A stretch of DNA of 64,000 bases from Natrinema ejinorense (GCF_002494345.1 NZ_NXNI01000001.1:2728001-2792000), one strand, 5' to 3'; numbered from the stretch's first letter, positions 7,883-21,173 are shown. Notes: generated by a model not told the origin, from the letters alone. Translations and numbers: made by a program.

Positions 7883-7902
7883 GGATCCAATGCGATGTAG
7901 TA

Positions 7903-10818
<2,916 letters not shown>

Positions 10819-10863
10819 ACGTTCATCGGATCGGCAGTCGTAACCAGAAGTTACGACCACGTA

Positions 10864-10903
10864 GTGACCCGGGAACGGGTCCAGTGGACGCCTGGACTAC
10901 ACG
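10864..10903 (-). other. 5' arm of the 23S rRNA processing stem
   Basis: Pairs with 7843-7882 across the 23S gene, with small bulges; see that arm. It lies in the tRNA-Ala/23S spacer. Confidence 0.7.
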
Positions 10904-11054
10904 TACACACGGTCTCATCTGCATGCCGTAGACGCGGCATGCATTAACCCTTCCCACCCGCGTTTACACGGGGTGGTGCATCGGTTCGTTGTTCGGATTA
11001 GATCGAAGTCGTTTGCCCCACTTAAGGGGCACGATTCGATCGGCCTCCGAGACA

Positions 11055-11126
11055 TGGACCCACAGGGATTCGAACCCTGGGCATCCTCCTTGCAAAGGAG
11101 GCACTCTACCACTGAGCTATGGGCCC
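11055..11126 (-). tRNA. tRNA-Ala (anticodon TGC) in the 16S-23S spacer
   Basis: Acceptor gggccca/tgggtcc (one G-U), D-arm gctc/gagt, anticodon stem cctcc/ggagg around tttgcaa (TGC), T-arm cagggttcgaatccctg. This spacer tRNA is standard in haloarchaeal rRNA operons. Confidence 0.97.
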
Positions 11127-11165
11127 ACTCCCGTCGCGCCGTCAGGCGCGACAGGAATGTAAAGC

Positions 11166-11200
11166 GTTAACCTTGGTAGTTCAAAGGTGCCCGATCGGCC
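11166..11200 (-). other. 3' arm of the 16S rRNA processing stem
   Basis: Complementary to 12835-12869 (blocks gaactaccaagg and gatcggg are shared). Together they enclose 16S rRNA and form the expected processing helix. Confidence 0.75.
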
Positions 11201-11264
11201 AGACGCTGGTCGATCGAACGCGGACTGCAAAGGTGGGCTGGGGCGACGCCCCAGTCCCGGTCTG

Positions 11265-12738
<1,474 letters not shown>

Positions 12739-13147
12739 GCTATATTACTCCCCGTGAGGGGAGGGTCTGTTGGCGGTGAATGTTAGTACACACTCACACA
12801 TAATGGGTCCACGTTCGATGACACAACGATCGCCGACCGATCGGGCGTCACCGAACTACCAAGGCTAACATCAGATCCCATCTGTACGGCGGACCGCAGG
12901 GGTGGAATCCTCATCTCTTGCGGATGTAATCGTACGCCGTCCGGGGTACATAACCCCTTCGGGTTCGATCCATCCGGGATGACGGAACGAGTTGAACGTC
13001 CCGTCGATCACGTCTTCTTCGGATATATCTGTAATCGCTGACCACTACTTAAGGGCTACGAACCGACGATCCAAAGAGAGGGAATACCACACGAGACCAC
13101 GAGCGGAGATGCTCGAGCAGATCGATCGGGGCACGGGTATTAGACGC
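12739..13147 (-). promoter_or_regulatory. rRNA operon leader with tandem promoters
   Basis: 409 bp without genes. Read on the minus strand, two promoter-like boxes stand out: cgtagcccttaagtagtgg (13042-13060) and aaggggttatgtacccc (within 12941-12967). Both resemble the tandem rRNA promoters known from Halobacterium (a ccttaagt type and a ttatgtacc type). The leader also holds the 5' arm of the 16S processing stem and a ctcccc/ggggag hairpin at 12748-12763. Confidence 0.7.
12835..12869 (-). other. 5' arm of the 16S rRNA processing stem
   Basis: Pairs with 11166-11200 across the 16S gene. Confidence 0.75.
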
Positions 13148-13441
13148 TTACTTCAGGTCTGAAAGGCGATCGCCAACGTACTGGTTTTCCCACTCTCGCC
13201 GGGCGTCGAGTTCACGCCGGCCACGAGCCGTGATCGTGTAGTAATTCGTCCGTTGGTCGAGTTCCCCTTTCTCGACGAGGCCCTTGTCGACGATCTCGTC
13301 GAGGTTCGGATAGAGTCGGCCGTGATGGATCTCTTTCTCGTAGTACTCTTCGAGTTCCGCCTTGATCGCGAGTCCGTGTGGGTCGTCCTGCCCGGCGATG
13401 ACGTACAGCAGATCACGCTGGAAGCCAGTGAGATCGTACAT
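13148..13441 (-). CDS. PadR-family transcriptional regulator
   Basis: 97-aa PadR-like winged-helix protein: MYDLTGFQRDLLYVIAGQ, GLAIKAELEEYYEKEIHHGR with LYPNLDEIVDKGLVEKGELD (recognition helix and wing), then NYYTITARGRRELDARREW. The target is unknown; relatives are one-domain repressors responding to small molecules or stress. The ATG at 13441 is chosen over 13462 because the TATA box at 13461-13470 puts transcription start at about 13440, making a leaderless message. Confidence 0.88.
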   Translation of the reverse strand: MYDLTGFQRDLLYVIAGQDDPHGLAIKAELEEYYEKEIHHGRLYPNLDEIVDKGLVEKGELDQRTNYYTITARGRRELDARREWENQYVGDRLSDLK

Positions 13442-13460
13442 ATCAGTGCTTCGGGCCACC

Positions 13461-13470
13461 ATAATATAAA
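13461..13470 (-). promoter_or_regulatory. TATA box of the PadR gene
   Basis: tttatattat read on the minus strand, centred about 25 nt before the ATG at 13441. It fixes the start codon because an ATG at 13462 would overlap the TATA box. Confidence 0.65.
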
Positions 13471-13968
13471 CATTCCGAGGACAGATGGAAAAAAGGGTGC
13501 GATACAGAGAACTCGTATCTGATACGCGGGCGAACGACCGCCGGCTGCCCGCTCATTGAAAGCGCTGAGAGTCACGTTCCAAGGAAGATATCGATCGACG
13601 TGTTCGGTCGCCCTTTGGGCAACCCGATTGGAGAGATATTTATCGACAACGATGGATCCCGAGAAATCGACGCGATTCCGTGTCGGTGGCCCAGGTGGGG
13701 TGCTTTTGAGATAGTGGCCAGCTGGTCGTCTCGATGGGACGGTAAGGGGAATGGGTATCGTAACTAACCTGGACTCGAGGCACCGACACTCGTGTCGCGG
13801 GCGATACGCGTGGGCCAGACCGGTTAGAGGGTCTAGCCGTTCGGGAAACGGACGGCAAGGAGAGGCTTTGCGAATCCGTTGGATTCGGTAACGAGAGTCC
13901 GATTCGGGTCTACGTGATGGGACCGAAGCCGGCGACAGCGCCAGCCACAGCCGAAACGGGAATCGGAG
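13471..13968. other. Gene-free region of about 500 bp
   Basis: No frame with haloarchaeal composition on either strand. A 46-aa frame at 13751-13891 is Arg-rich and basic and was rejected. A TATA-like gatatttatcg lies near 13633-13643 with no convincing gene after it. Confidence 0.55.
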
Positions 13969-14985
13969 TTAGCGGTCGTACTCGGCGACCTGAACCAGTT
14001 GCTTCCCGATGTTGTCGCCCTCGAACAGGCCGAGGAACGCGTCGGGTGCGTTCTCGAAGCCCGCAACGACGTTTTCGCGGTACTGCACGTCGCCGTTCTG
14101 GACGAACGTCGAGAGCCGCTCGAGGGCCTCGCCCCACCGGGGCTGGTAGTCGCTGACGAGGAGCCCTTCGACCGTCGCGCGGGACTCGATGAGTTTGGCG
14201 AGCTTCCGCGGGCCGGTCGGAACGTCGGTTGCGTTGTAGAGCGCGATCTGGCCACAGACCGCGACGCGGGCGTCGACGTTCAGCCGGGGCCAGACGGCGT
14301 CGGTGATCGGGCCGCCGACGTTGTCGAAGTAAACGTCGACGCCGTCGGAACAGGCCTCGTCGATCGCAGCCGAGAGGTCGTCGGTCTCCTTGTAGTTGAT
14401 CGCGGCGTCGAAGCCGAGATCGTCGGTGAGCCAGTCGATCTTCGCCTCGCTTCCGGCGGTACCGACAACTCGCGCACCCGCGAGGCGGGCGAGTTGGCCG
14501 ACGACGGAGCCGACCGCGCCCGCGGCGGCGGAGACGACCACCGTGTCGCCGGGTTTCGGATCACCGACGTCGTTCAGCCCCCAGTAGGCCGTGACGCCGG
14601 GCATTCCGAGGACGCCCAGCGCGGTCGAGATCGGTCCGTGGTCGGGGTTGACTCGCTGGAGTTCGTTCGCGTCCGCAACGGCGTGCTCCGCCCAGAGGAG
14701 GTCGCCAGTGACGATATCGCCCTCGGCGAACCGGCCGCTGTTGGACTCGAGGACTTCGCCGACGACGCTGGCTTTCATCGGGTCGCCGACGTCCCAGGGT
14801 TCGGCGTACGATTCCGCGTCTCGCATGCGCCCGCGCATGTACGGATCGACTGATTGATACAGCGTCTCGACCAGTACCTCGCCGTTGTCCGGTTCGGGCC
14901 GGTCGACGGTGACGAGTTCGAAGTTGTCGTGAGTCGGTTCGCCGACGGGTCGACTTGCAAGTTGCCACTGTCTGGTTTCTTCCAT
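13969..14985 (-). CDS. NADP-dependent MDR oxidoreductase (prostaglandin reductase/CurA type)
   Basis: 338-aa zinc-free medium-chain dehydrogenase/reductase. The N-terminal catalytic domain shows VETLYQSVDPYMRGRM, typical of the leukotriene B4/prostaglandin reductase subgroup. The Rossmann domain has SAAAGAVGSVVGQLARLAG (AxxGxVG) and YFDNVGGPI. Such enzymes reduce alkenal/one double bonds with NADPH; the natural substrate is unknown. No zinc-ligand cysteines are seen. Start MEETRQW (14985) is preferred to the MG two codons earlier. Confidence 0.88.
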   Translation of the reverse strand: MEETRQWQLASRPVGEPTHDNFELVTVDRPEPDNGEVLVETLYQSVDPYMRGRMRDAESYAEPWDVGDPMKASVVGEVLESNSGRFAEGDIVTGDLLWAEHAVADANELQRVNPDHGPISTALGVLGMPGVTAYWGLNDVGDPKPGDTVVVSAAAGAVGSVVGQLARLAGARVVGTAGSEAKIDWLTDDLGFDAAINYKETDDLSAAIDEACSDGVDVYFDNVGGPITDAVWPRLNVDARVAVCGQIALYNATDVPTGPRKLAKLIESRATVEGLLVSDYQPRWGEALERLSTFVQNGDVQYRENVVAGFENAPDAFLGLFEGDNIGKQLVQVAEYDR

Positions 14986-15115
14986 ACCCACTTATCGAGA
15001 CGGTCATAGGTGAATATTTGGCTCGCGGAACCTCGCGGCGTCGGCGCGATAGCCGTCTTCCCACGACGGGACACTGGGCTCGAACCTTTTTCATCACCGT
15101 TCGTGTAGGTCGAGT

Positions 15116-15832
15116 ATGGGAACCGACGACACCCTCGAGCGGTTACTCGCCGGCAACCGACGCCACGTCGAGTCGTTGCCGGACGATTACTTTGCGGACG
15201 TCCAGACGGGCCAGCACCCGCCCGTCGTCGCGGTCTGTTGTTCGGACTCGCGGGTCTCTCACGAGGGAATGTGGGGCATCGATCGCCCGGGAGCGGTCTT
15301 CACGCCCAGCAACATCGGGAATCAGGTCTGGGACGACGACGGCGGCGACCGGATCGTCGACGGCGGGGTCCTCTACCCGATTCACCACACCGGGACCGAT
15401 ACCGTCGCCGTCGTCGGCCACACCGGCTGCGGAGCCGTCACCGCCGCCTACCGGGTCGCGACCGGCGAGGACCCGCCCGGACCGCGCGGCGTCGACAAGT
15501 GGGTCGACATGCTCGTCCCCGTCGTCGAGGAGGCCCTCGAGAGCGGCCGGATCGACCGCGAGGGTGACGACGAGGCCGTCATCAACCGGCTCGTCGAGTA
15601 CAACGTCGACCATCAGGCCCGCTCGCTGTGTGCCGCCGACGAGGTCCCGGACCGGGTCGACGTCTACGGCTTCGTCTACGACTTCCAAGGCGTCTACGGC
15701 GACCGGCCCGGCCGCACCTACCTCGTCACCGTTGACGGCGAGACCGATCCCGACGTCCTCGCCGATCGAGTACCGGACGGCTACGAGTCGACGGTGCGGA
15801 GTCTGCTGTACGACAACGGGGCGGACGACTGA
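15116..15832 (+). CDS. Beta-class carbonic anhydrase
   Basis: 238-aa enzyme that interconverts CO2 and bicarbonate. Zinc ligands can be read: Cys42 and Asp44 in CCSDSR, and His102 and Cys105 in GHTGCGAV, the beta-class pattern. The length is normal for prokaryotic forms. It converges on dabA with only 14 nt between stops. Together with DabAB, cytoplasmic or membrane-coupled handling of inorganic carbon is a reasonable inference. A TATA-like cctttttcat lies about 26 nt upstream. Confidence 0.93.
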   Translation: MGTDDTLERLLAGNRRHVESLPDDYFADVQTGQHPPVVAVCCSDSRVSHEGMWGIDRPGAVFTPSNIGNQVWDDDGGDRIVDGGVLYPIHHTGTDTVAVVGHTGCGAVTAAYRVATGEDPPGPRGVDKWVDMLVPVVEEALESGRIDREGDDEAVINRLVEYNVDHQARSLCAADEVPDRVDVYGFVYDFQGVYGDRPGRTYLVTVDGETDPDVLADRVPDGYESTVRSLLYDNGADD

Positions 15833-15846
15833 GTACGGACCGGAAC

Positions 15847-18312
15847 TCAGTCGTCGGCCGGCGATTGCACGAGCGGGGTCGTCTCGGCCGGCGTCTCGCC
15901 CGTCGTCGCTTCCTCGCGGTGGCTCGCCCACTCGAGGTCGCCCGCGTAGTGGAACGACTCGTTGTCCTGTTCGGGATCGACGACTGTTAGATCGCCGATC
16001 CACCCGTTGTTGAGCAGTTCCCTGACGTCCTCGTGGTCGCGGAGGATCTCGGTCACGCGCTCGAGGGGCGCGTGGATCACCGCGGTCAGACGCAGCGGCT
16101 GGTGGAACGGGCGTTCGTCGTCGAGTTTGAGCGACTGTAGCGGCAGGCCGGTCAGCAGATCGCCGCCGTTGCCCTGGACGACCCCGACGTTGCCCACCGG
16201 GTTCTGGGTGATTTTCGAGCCGCTCCCGTAGACGCCGTTGTCGACCGTCGCGAAGTAGTACTGGTTGTTGATCCACTGCGTGACCACGAGCGGGCCCGTC
16301 ACGATCGCCTCGAGTGCGTCGCCGTCGGGATCGACGGACCAGTCGTAGGAGTGGAGGAACGCGCGGCCATCGAGGTCCCGGTCGGCGGTCAGTTCGCGCG
16401 GTCCGATGACGAACGAGGCGTTGCCGGCCAGCCCCCACTCGGGGCGGGTCTCGGCCCAGTCGGCCGCCTTGCGCTCGACCTCGTCGACTGCGGCCTCGTC
16501 GTCGGCCGATGCGGTGCGCTCGGCGGCGGCCCCGGTGCGGGCGCGAGCGAGGTCCGCGCGCAGGGACTCGAGGTCCTCGCGGTGGCTCTCGGGTACGTCG
16601 TCGTCGAAGAGGGTGATCTCGTCGGTCGTCGTGTTGTGTTCGCCCGCAAGGAAGACGGTATCCTCGGGGATGTCGATCCCGCGTTCGCGGAGCGTGGCCC
16701 TGATATCGTCGTCGTTACAGATCGCCGCGAGGACGCGGGCGTTGGGCCCGCCGGGGTTGCCGGCGCAGGCCCCGCAGTCGAGGCTCGAGCCGAAGGGGTT
16801 GTTCGTCGTCTCGCTGGCGTGGCCCGCGAAGACGACCAGCCGGGCGAACTCGGTCCAGCCCATGAGTTCGAAGGCGTTCTGGGCGTATTCGACTTTCTCC
16901 TCGTGGCTCATTCCCTGCGGGAGGTCGTGGTCGGCGTGGTCGTGATCGTCGTACGCGTCGTAGTCGACAGCGGGTGCGGCGGCCTCGTGGCGGCTCGGAA
17001 CGCGGTCGGCGATGGCGGATTCGAGCGTGGCGATCGTCGACGGCGACAGCGTCCGGGCTGCCATCGCCGACCCGTAGGCGCTGCCGGCCCCCTCGACGAA
17101 GGTAAAGGCGGCGACGAGGTTGGATTTGAGCGTCTTGAAGTGTTTGCGGGCGGCCGTGGCGAGCCCGGTCCAGCGGTCGCGGGCGGCGGCCGACTCGGCG
17201 TCGGCGGGTCGGTCGACGATCCGGTGTTCGGGCTCGACGATCGGCGGGCAGGCGTCGGTGTCGGCCGCGGCCTCGTAGCCGCGGTGGCGCATCGGCACGC
17301 CGAAAAAGCCCGCGTAGCCGTGGGTCTCGTAGGGACCCCGCGCCTCGATGTGACGGCGGATCACTTCCGAACGGGTGTCGATACAGAACACCAGCTGCGC
17401 CGCCGGACGACCGCCGTCCCCGGCGGTTGCGGGATCGGTCACGGCGTCGTCAATCCCGTCGAGGAGCCGCTCGCGGTAGCTCTTCTCCCAGGCGGTCAGC
17501 CAGATCTCGGGCAGCGGGACCTCGTCGACATCGTCACCGTCGGTCCCGTCGCCGGCGTCGAGTTCGATCGGCGCGTCGAGCAGGTCCGTGATCGTCAGCC
17601 GCACCGCGAGGTACTGGACCAGCGTGATCGGGTACTGCTCCTGCCACGGATCGACGGCGTCGTCGGTCCGCTGCGTGACGAACCCGCTCCAGCCCGGCAG
17701 CGCCGCGAGGTGGGCCTCGAGGAGCTCGACCCAGCGCCCTTCGGGGTAGTCGCCGAGCACCGACTCGAGCGCCTCGATGGCCGTCTCGGGCAGGTCGTCG
17801 GCGTCGGCGGGGCCGGGCACGTCACCGTCGTGTGGGGCCACCGCGCGCCAGGCCTGATAGAACCCCGCCTCGCGGTTGGGCATCGGCCACTTGGCCTGCC
17901 CCTCGTCGAGGAAGGCCGCGAGCCACTTCGAGAGGACCCGATCGACGGTCTCGATCGCGTCGTCGGGGTCGGAGTCGGCGGCCGCGCGTTCCGCTTCGGC
18001 CGCGGTCAGCTCCTCGAGGAGCGTCTCGGGATCGCGGTCGATCCCGTGAGCCGCGAGTTCCGCCCGGAGCGTCTCGGAGTCGATCCGACCCGACTCCCAG
18101 GCGCGGCGGAAGACCGACGGGTGGGGGTAGCCCCGGCCGCCGAACAGCTCCTCGGCCTCCGCGACTGCCCGGTGGAACGGCTCGTCCTCGAACCCCGAGA
18201 GGGGGTTGGCCGTGACGAACGAGTGCAGCGGCCAGACCGAGCCGATGCGCTCGGCCGCGCGGTCGATGCTCGCTTCGATGCGACGGGCGTCGTCGGATTC
18301 CTTACGCGTCAT
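15847..18312 (-). CDS. dabA: Inorganic-carbon uptake subunit DabA (DUF2309/UPF0753)
   Basis: 821-aa DabA. In the family it is a beta-carbonic-anhydrase-like protein that, with DabB, drives one-way hydration of CO2 to bicarbonate at the membrane. The expected zinc site is present: Cys310 and Asp312 in VFCIDTRSE, His498 in FAGHASETTNNP and Cys513 in LDCGACAG. The N-terminus VWPLHSFVTANPLSGF is also diagnostic. An Asp/His-rich stretch near 449-465 (YDAYDDHDHADHD) is extra. The ATG overlaps the end of dabB by 11 nt, so translation is likely coupled. Confidence 0.95.
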   Translation of the reverse strand: MTRKESDDARRIEASIDRAAERIGSVWPLHSFVTANPLSGFEDEPFHRAVAEAEELFGGRGYPHPSVFRRAWESGRIDSETLRAELAAHGIDRDPETLLEELTAAEAERAAADSDPDDAIETVDRVLSKWLAAFLDEGQAKWPMPNREAGFYQAWRAVAPHDGDVPGPADADDLPETAIEALESVLGDYPEGRWVELLEAHLAALPGWSGFVTQRTDDAVDPWQEQYPITLVQYLAVRLTITDLLDAPIELDAGDGTDGDDVDEVPLPEIWLTAWEKSYRERLLDGIDDAVTDPATAGDGGRPAAQLVFCIDTRSEVIRRHIEARGPYETHGYAGFFGVPMRHRGYEAAADTDACPPIVEPEHRIVDRPADAESAAARDRWTGLATAARKHFKTLKSNLVAAFTFVEGAGSAYGSAMAARTLSPSTIATLESAIADRVPSRHEAAAPAVDYDAYDDHDHADHDLPQGMSHEEKVEYAQNAFELMGWTEFARLVVFAGHASETTNNPFGSSLDCGACAGNPGGPNARVLAAICNDDDIRATLRERGIDIPEDTVFLAGEHNTTTDEITLFDDDVPESHREDLESLRADLARARTGAAAERTASADDEAAVDEVERKAADWAETRPEWGLAGNASFVIGPRELTADRDLDGRAFLHSYDWSVDPDGDALEAIVTGPLVVTQWINNQYYFATVDNGVYGSGSKITQNPVGNVGVVQGNGGDLLTGLPLQSLKLDDERPFHQPLRLTAVIHAPLERVTEILRDHEDVRELLNNGWIGDLTVVDPEQDNESFHYAGDLEWASHREEATTGETPAETTPLVQSPADD

Positions 18313-19798
18313 TGTATTCCTCCGTGCTGGTGAGGACGGTCGACGGATCGGGTTGGGAGACGTTCAGCAGGGCGACGTAGAGGCGTTCGCTGGAGCGATA
18401 CCAGCCCAGTTCCGCGACGAGATACGCCCCGACGAAGAGGGCGACGACGAGGTAGTGGACGGCGGTCATCTCGGTCGAGACGTGGGTCATCGGGACCCCG
18501 GATAGCATCGACGAGACGGCGTTGAACATCACGGCGTAGCCGCCGATGGCCGTCAGGACGACGAGCGGGACGCTGACGAACCTGACCGACGTCGGCAGGG
18601 TCGAGCGCCGGAGGATGTCGCGGGCCGCGGTCAGCGTCGTCAGGACCACGACCAGCGTCAGGACGGTACCGCTGTTCAGCGTCAGGCTCGTCGCCTTCCC
18701 GGTGAGGACGCCAAAGAGCGCGCCGCCGCCGACGGCCGTCACGAGGCTGACGGCGACCCCGGAGAAGCCGAGTTCGGTGTGGCCGGCGTCTTTGGGAGCC
18801 GCGCGTTCGACGCCCGCACCCGACGAGAGGAAGAGATACGCCTTGTAGAAGCCATGCAGGATGAGGTGGGCGATGGCCGCGGCGAAGAAGCCGAGCCCGC
18901 ACTGGAGTATCATAAAGCCCATCTGGGCGATCGTCGAGCTGCCGAGCTTGCGCTTGACGTCCGTCTGGACGAGGATCATCGCCTGGCCGAGCAGGGCGCT
19001 GACCGCGCCGACGAGGACGATCGCCGACATGATCACGAGTTCGTCGCCGACCAGCGGCGCGAACCTGGTCAGCAGGACCCCGCCCGCGTTGACGAATCCG
19101 GCGTGCATCAGGGCCGACGCCGGCGTCGGCGCGGTCATCGACGACAGCAGCCAGCCGTGGAACGGCACGAGCGCCGACTGGATGATCGCCGCGAGGACGA
19201 CGCCCGCGGCCGCGACGAGCCCGACCGTCCGCGAGACGCCCTCGAGTCCCTCGAGAACGCCGGTGAGCGTCGTCGCGCCGGTCGCCCAGACCAGCAGCGC
19301 CACGGAGCCGGCGAGCAGGGCGCTGCTGGCGAGGAAGTAGCGGCGGGCGACCCGACCGGCGGCCCGGGCCTGTGGCCAATCGCGAACGTGGCCGATGAGG
19401 CCGGCCAGCAGCAGCCCCATCGCCAGCCACGCGGCCACGAACAGCGCGACGTGGTTCGCCGCGGTCATCGTCATGACGGCGAGGGTAAAGCCGAACACGC
19501 GGCCGAAGAACCGCTCGATGTCGCGGTCGCCGGCCATGTAGCGCCGCGAGTAGCTGTGGACGATCCCGCTGAAGAACGTGACCACGACCCACATGACTGC
19601 GGTCAGCCCGTCGATCCGCAGGAGCGTCGAAAACTCCCAGCCGGCTCCTCCTCGAACCGTCAACGCGAGAACCCCGAGGCTGGCCAGAAAGAGCGTCCAG
19701 ACCGTCCAGGTCGACGCTCGCGGCACGGCCGAACTCGGTGGCGTCGGTTCGGGGCGCTGTGCGACATCGTCGTCGATCGTTGCTGTGTCCTCGGTCAT
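18302..19798 (-). CDS. dabB: DabB, proton-translocating antiporter-like membrane subunit
   Basis: 498-aa polytopic protein of the NuoL/MrpA family. It has about 14 hydrophobic segments and the motifs SALMHAGFVNAGGVLLTR and LGSSTIAQMGFMILQCGLG with HLILHGFYKAYLFLSSG, the ion-channel helices with key Lys/His. Directly upstream of and overlapping dabA, so it is the DabB partner rather than a respiratory complex I subunit; no other nuo genes are nearby. The ATG at 19798 (MTEDTATIDD) is chosen over 19858, whose extension is basic. Confidence 0.92.
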   Translation of the reverse strand: MTEDTATIDDDVAQRPEPTPPSSAVPRASTWTVWTLFLASLGVLALTVRGGAGWEFSTLLRIDGLTAVMWVVVTFFSGIVHSYSRRYMAGDRDIERFFGRVFGFTLAVMTMTAANHVALFVAAWLAMGLLLAGLIGHVRDWPQARAAGRVARRYFLASSALLAGSVALLVWATGATTLTGVLEGLEGVSRTVGLVAAAGVVLAAIIQSALVPFHGWLLSSMTAPTPASALMHAGFVNAGGVLLTRFAPLVGDELVIMSAIVLVGAVSALLGQAMILVQTDVKRKLGSSTIAQMGFMILQCGLGFFAAAIAHLILHGFYKAYLFLSSGAGVERAAPKDAGHTELGFSGVAVSLVTAVGGGALFGVLTGKATSLTLNSGTVLTLVVVLTTLTAARDILRRSTLPTSVRFVSVPLVVLTAIGGYAVMFNAVSSMLSGVPMTHVSTEMTAVHYLVVALFVGAYLVAELGWYRSSERLYVALLNVSQPDPSTVLTSTEEYNDA

Positions 19799-20103
19799 GT
19801 ATCGTAGTCGACCAGCACGGGAGCGGGTCCCGTCGCGACGTATCGTTCGCGGCAACACTTGCTTAACTGGTCGTCTCTACTCCAGATGTGAACAGAGTGG
19901 TTATTATAGCCTTCGGTACGAACAAATTGTTCGTTACCCGCCGGCACGGAACGCGACGAGCGTTCGTAAACGACTGCTCGAGCGCCGAGCGGGCGGCTTT
20001 CGGGTAAAATCACATCACGGAGTCGCCGCCGGCTGTCGGTATGAGGACCGCGAGCCCGGACTTGCCGAGCCGTTCGTCGGGACCGGCCCCCTCGACGGAC
20101 TGG
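19799..20103 (-). promoter_or_regulatory. dabBA promoter region with palindromic operator
   Basis: 305 bp without genes. On the minus strand a TATA-like ctataataac (about 19902-19911) is preceded by the palindrome acgaacaa-a-ttgttcgt at 19918-19934, perfect in both 8-nt arms and placed at the BRE. A regulator binding here would control carbon uptake. The rest shows nothing recognisable. Confidence 0.55.
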
Positions 20104-20565
20104 TTAGGAAGAGAACTCGTCGAACGAGGTCGATCGGTGGCTGCGAACGAGTACTTCGTCGGTGATCGTCAGTCCCATGTCCGCGATCCGTTGTGCGATC
20201 GGTGTGATCTCCCTGTCGTTCTCGACGACCACGGTCACGAGGAGGTTCTGCTCGCCCGTGATCAGTTCCTGAACCGAGACGACGCCCGATATCTCGAGCA
20301 GGTCGTCGATGTACTCCCCCCGCTCCGGGATCGGTGCCGTACAGAACAACAGCATCCGGATCGGGTAGCCGGACTTCGTGTAATCGATGTTCGCGCTGTA
20401 TCCCTTGATGACGCCCTCCGACTCCAGTCGCTGAATGCGCTTGCGGACCGTACTCGAGGAGGCGTCGGTCCGGTCGGCGATCTCGCTGGAGGAGAGGTTT
20501 CGCGCCTCCTCCTGTAACGCGTAGAGGATCTCCCGGTCGACCGCGTCCAGCTCGTACTCCGCCAT
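20104..20565 (-). CDS. Lrp/AsnC-family transcriptional regulator
   Basis: 153-aa Lrp-like protein: N-terminal HTH LDAVDREILYALQEEARNLS with SSSTVRKRIQRLESEGVIKG, then a C-terminal RAM/ligand domain with VVSVQELITGEQNLLVTVVV. Haloarchaeal relatives regulate amino-acid and central metabolism. It is divergent from the small membrane gene at 20649, sharing the inverted repeat 20598-20638. A ccttatag box on the minus strand near 20587-20594 would give a leaderless mRNA. Its ligand cannot be told. Confidence 0.92.
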   Translation of the reverse strand: MAEYELDAVDREILYALQEEARNLSSSEIADRTDASSSTVRKRIQRLESEGVIKGYSANIDYTKSGYPIRMLLFCTAPIPERGEYIDDLLEISGVVSVQELITGEQNLLVTVVVENDREITPIAQRIADMGLTITDEVLVRSHRSTSFDEFSS

Positions 20566-20597
20566 GCGCGTTCGTTGCCGCGGCGGCTATAAGGTAC

Positions 20598-20638
20598 TTC
20601 GGCTCCCAAGGCTCCGAATACTTATACTGGGAGCCGAA
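20598..20638. promoter_or_regulatory. Divergent operator: 11-bp inverted repeat
   Basis: ttcggctccca (20598-20608) and tgggagccgaa (20628-20638) are perfect inverted copies separated by 19 bp that contain the TATA-like tacttatac of the rightward gene, plus a partial third half-site (ggctccgaa). The arrangement suits a dimeric regulator such as the adjacent Lrp protein controlling both genes. Confidence 0.65.
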
Positions 20639-20648
20639 AGGGACAGGC

Positions 20649-20867
20649 ATGCGTGAGCGACTCGAGTCGGATATCGGCTTCTACTACGCCATCGGCGGCT
20701 TCATCATCGCCGTGTTCGTCGTCGGGCTGGCAGCCTTTGCCCTCATCAACCCCGACGGCGTGGGAACGGTGGAACTGGTCGGGCTCTCGGTCGGATTCTT
20801 CCTGTTCATGCTCGTGTATTTCATCGCCATCTCTGTCCAGCGACTCGAGGGCGGGGATGGCATCTGA
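20649..20867 (+). CDS. Small two-helix membrane protein
   Basis: 72-aa protein with two hydrophobic helices (residues 13-34 and 43-63) linked by NPDGVGTVELVG. This DUF-type small membrane protein occurs in many haloarchaea (family number not recalled) and its function is unknown. Placement head-to-head with an Lrp regulator around a shared palindrome suggests it is a target of that regulator. TATA position predicts a leaderless message. Confidence 0.75.
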   Translation: MRERLESDIGFYYAIGGFIIAVFVVGLAAFALINPDGVGTVELVGLSVGFFLFMLVYFIAISVQRLEGGDGI

Positions 20868-20978
20868 TTCCGTCGTACATCGCGGGATCTATCGACTGTT
20901 ACGTACTGTATCGACCTATTTCGGTGCTCGTCTCGAGTCGCAGGGTTTATCACTCCCCGGCCGTTCTCTTTAGAAGCA

Positions 20979-21173
20979 ATGGCGAAAGGAACCGTTGATT
21001 TCTTCAACGACACTGGCGGCTACGGATTCATCGAGACTGAGGACGCGGACGACGACGTGTTCTTCCACATGGAAGACATCGGCGGCCCGGACCTAGAAGA
21101 AGGACAGGAGCTCGAGTTCGACATCGAGCAGGCCCCCAAGGGCCCACGCGCGACGAACGTCGAGCGCCTGTAA
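20979..21173 (+). CDS. cspA: Cold-shock domain protein CspA
   Basis: 64-aa single cold-shock domain, an RNA/ssDNA-binding beta barrel. RNP1 reads GGYGFIET and RNP2 DVFFHMED; the acidic surface is typical of haloarchaeal Csp. Length is normal. A gggtttatcac promoter element lies about 30 nt upstream. Confidence 0.95.
   Translation: MAKGTVDFFNDTGGYGFIETEDADDDVFFHMEDIGGPDLEEGQELEFDIEQAPKGPRATNVERL

Noticed and set aside
13751-13891. 46-aa frame in the gap after the PadR gene
   Set aside because: Basic, Arg-rich, no promoter at the right distance, no resemblance to haloarchaeal proteins.
16351-18333. 660-codon plus-strand frame
   Set aside because: Exact antisense of dabA, which has all family motifs. 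The frame is Gly/Arg/Val-rich shadow sequence.
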